From Mucilaginibacter phyllosphaerae (lineage in GTDB: Bacteria; Bacteroidota; Bacteroidia; Sphingobacteriales; Sphingobacteriaceae), in the NCBI RefSeq assembly GCF_004378255.1, contig NZ_SNQG01000001.1, positions 310,001-374,000 on the forward strand: a stretch of 64,000 nucleotides of DNA, in the 5' to 3' direction. Position numbers and translations under genes: made by a program. How positions within the stretch are numbered: the stretch's first letter is position 1; each line of letters begins with the position of its first letter. Shown in pieces: positions 63,837-64,000 of this stretch. A model generated the notes under the pieces. It did no database searches, had not been told where the DNA came from, and saw only the letters and a program-made list of their open reading frames with translations.

Positions 63837-64000
63837 TTAAACAAACACATGCTGGTTGGCCAGCACTATCTCGTTATGTGTAATCGTGTGCGGGCGACCT
63901 TTGTAAACTTTTAAAGTAACGTCAGCATTCATGCCTTGTAATATTGCCACACTTTCTTCTACCCTGCTTACCGGCACATGCGGGTCCGGGTCGCCGGTAG
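63837..64000 (-). CDS. Alpha/beta hydrolase (phospholipase/carboxylesterase type), C-terminal part
   Basis: The minus-strand frame is open to the window edge. The visible 54 residues read GDPDPHVPVSRVEES, with the acid-loop Asp, and YKGRPHTITHNEI, with the catalytic His, ending at TAA (63837-63839). This is the end of the carboxylesterase/acyl-protein thioesterase-like hydrolases. The nucleophile Ser lies outside the window. Confidence 0.8.
   Translation of the reverse strand, partial: TGDPDPHVPVSRVEESVAILQGMNADVTLKVYKGRPHTITHNEIVLANQHVFV

Overview
The window looks like chromosomal DNA of a Bacteroidota member, most likely Sphingobacteriaceae (Mucilaginibacter/Pedobacter type). Supporting signs are the family set (GH3-like, BatA-like, DUF3857 pair, DUF4369 thioredoxin-like lipoprotein, DUF5686, DUF4199), promoter boxes of the form TAnnTTTG, weak or absent Shine-Dalgarno sequences, a serine palmitoyltransferase locus, and moderate GC. 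I see no phage, insertion sequence, rRNA, tRNA or CRISPR array. Both edges cut genes: a GH3 protein on the left and an alpha/beta hydrolase on the right.

Layout. 1-3.4 kb: GH3-like protein, dxr and rseP (+). 3.7-8.3 kb: DUF4199, an acidic unknown, a dihydroorotase homologue without its catalytic residues, and a BatA/vWA membrane protein (-). 8.4-10 kb: M28 peptidase (+). 10-16.1 kb: molybdenum cofactor locus with moaE (+), MoeB-rhodanese, a MobB-MobA fusion, moaC, moeA and moaA (-), then a MocA-like gene (+); moaD is absent. 16.2-25.3 kb: galM lipoprotein, HAD-IIA protein, APH-like kinase, a GxxExxY gene inside CACAGAG repeats, a glutamine synthetase-like enzyme, GGCT-like protein, OmpR-type regulator, thioredoxin-like lipoprotein and gatB. 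25.4-32.5 kb: a repeat block holding an alaS-like fragment, alaS, and two DUF3857 proteins. 32.7-35.9 kb: MerR regulator, ComEC, DUF4412 (+). 36-39.3 kb: ferritin-like protein, bioA, NUDIX and CDF transporter, tightly packed (-). 39.5-47.6 kb: aminotransferase, outer-membrane barrel and an RND tripartite pump.

47.9-58.0 kb (+) is the most interesting stretch. It holds serine palmitoyltransferase, a GNAT-like protein, myo-inositol-phosphate synthase, GtrA, a DUF5686 outer-membrane protein, a CDP-alcohol phosphatidyltransferase, a DUF4833 protein, a fatty-acid hydroxylase-type membrane enzyme and an Aur1-like PAP2 enzyme. Together these can be read as a nearly complete route from serine and acyl donors to hydroxylated inositol-phosphoryl ceramide: SPT starts the long-chain base, the GNAT protein may N-acylate it, the hydroxylase modifies it, Ino1 and the CDP-alcohol enzyme make the inositol phospholipid donor, and the PAP2 enzyme transfers the head group.

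58.3-64 kb: TPR-like secreted protein, CAP protein, short DUF1456 protein, RluA-type pseudouridine synthase, YycJ-like MBL protein, a divergent diadenylate-cyclase-like protein, cupin, GNAT and the partial hydrolase. All functional calls come from reading protein motifs by eye; no database search was run.
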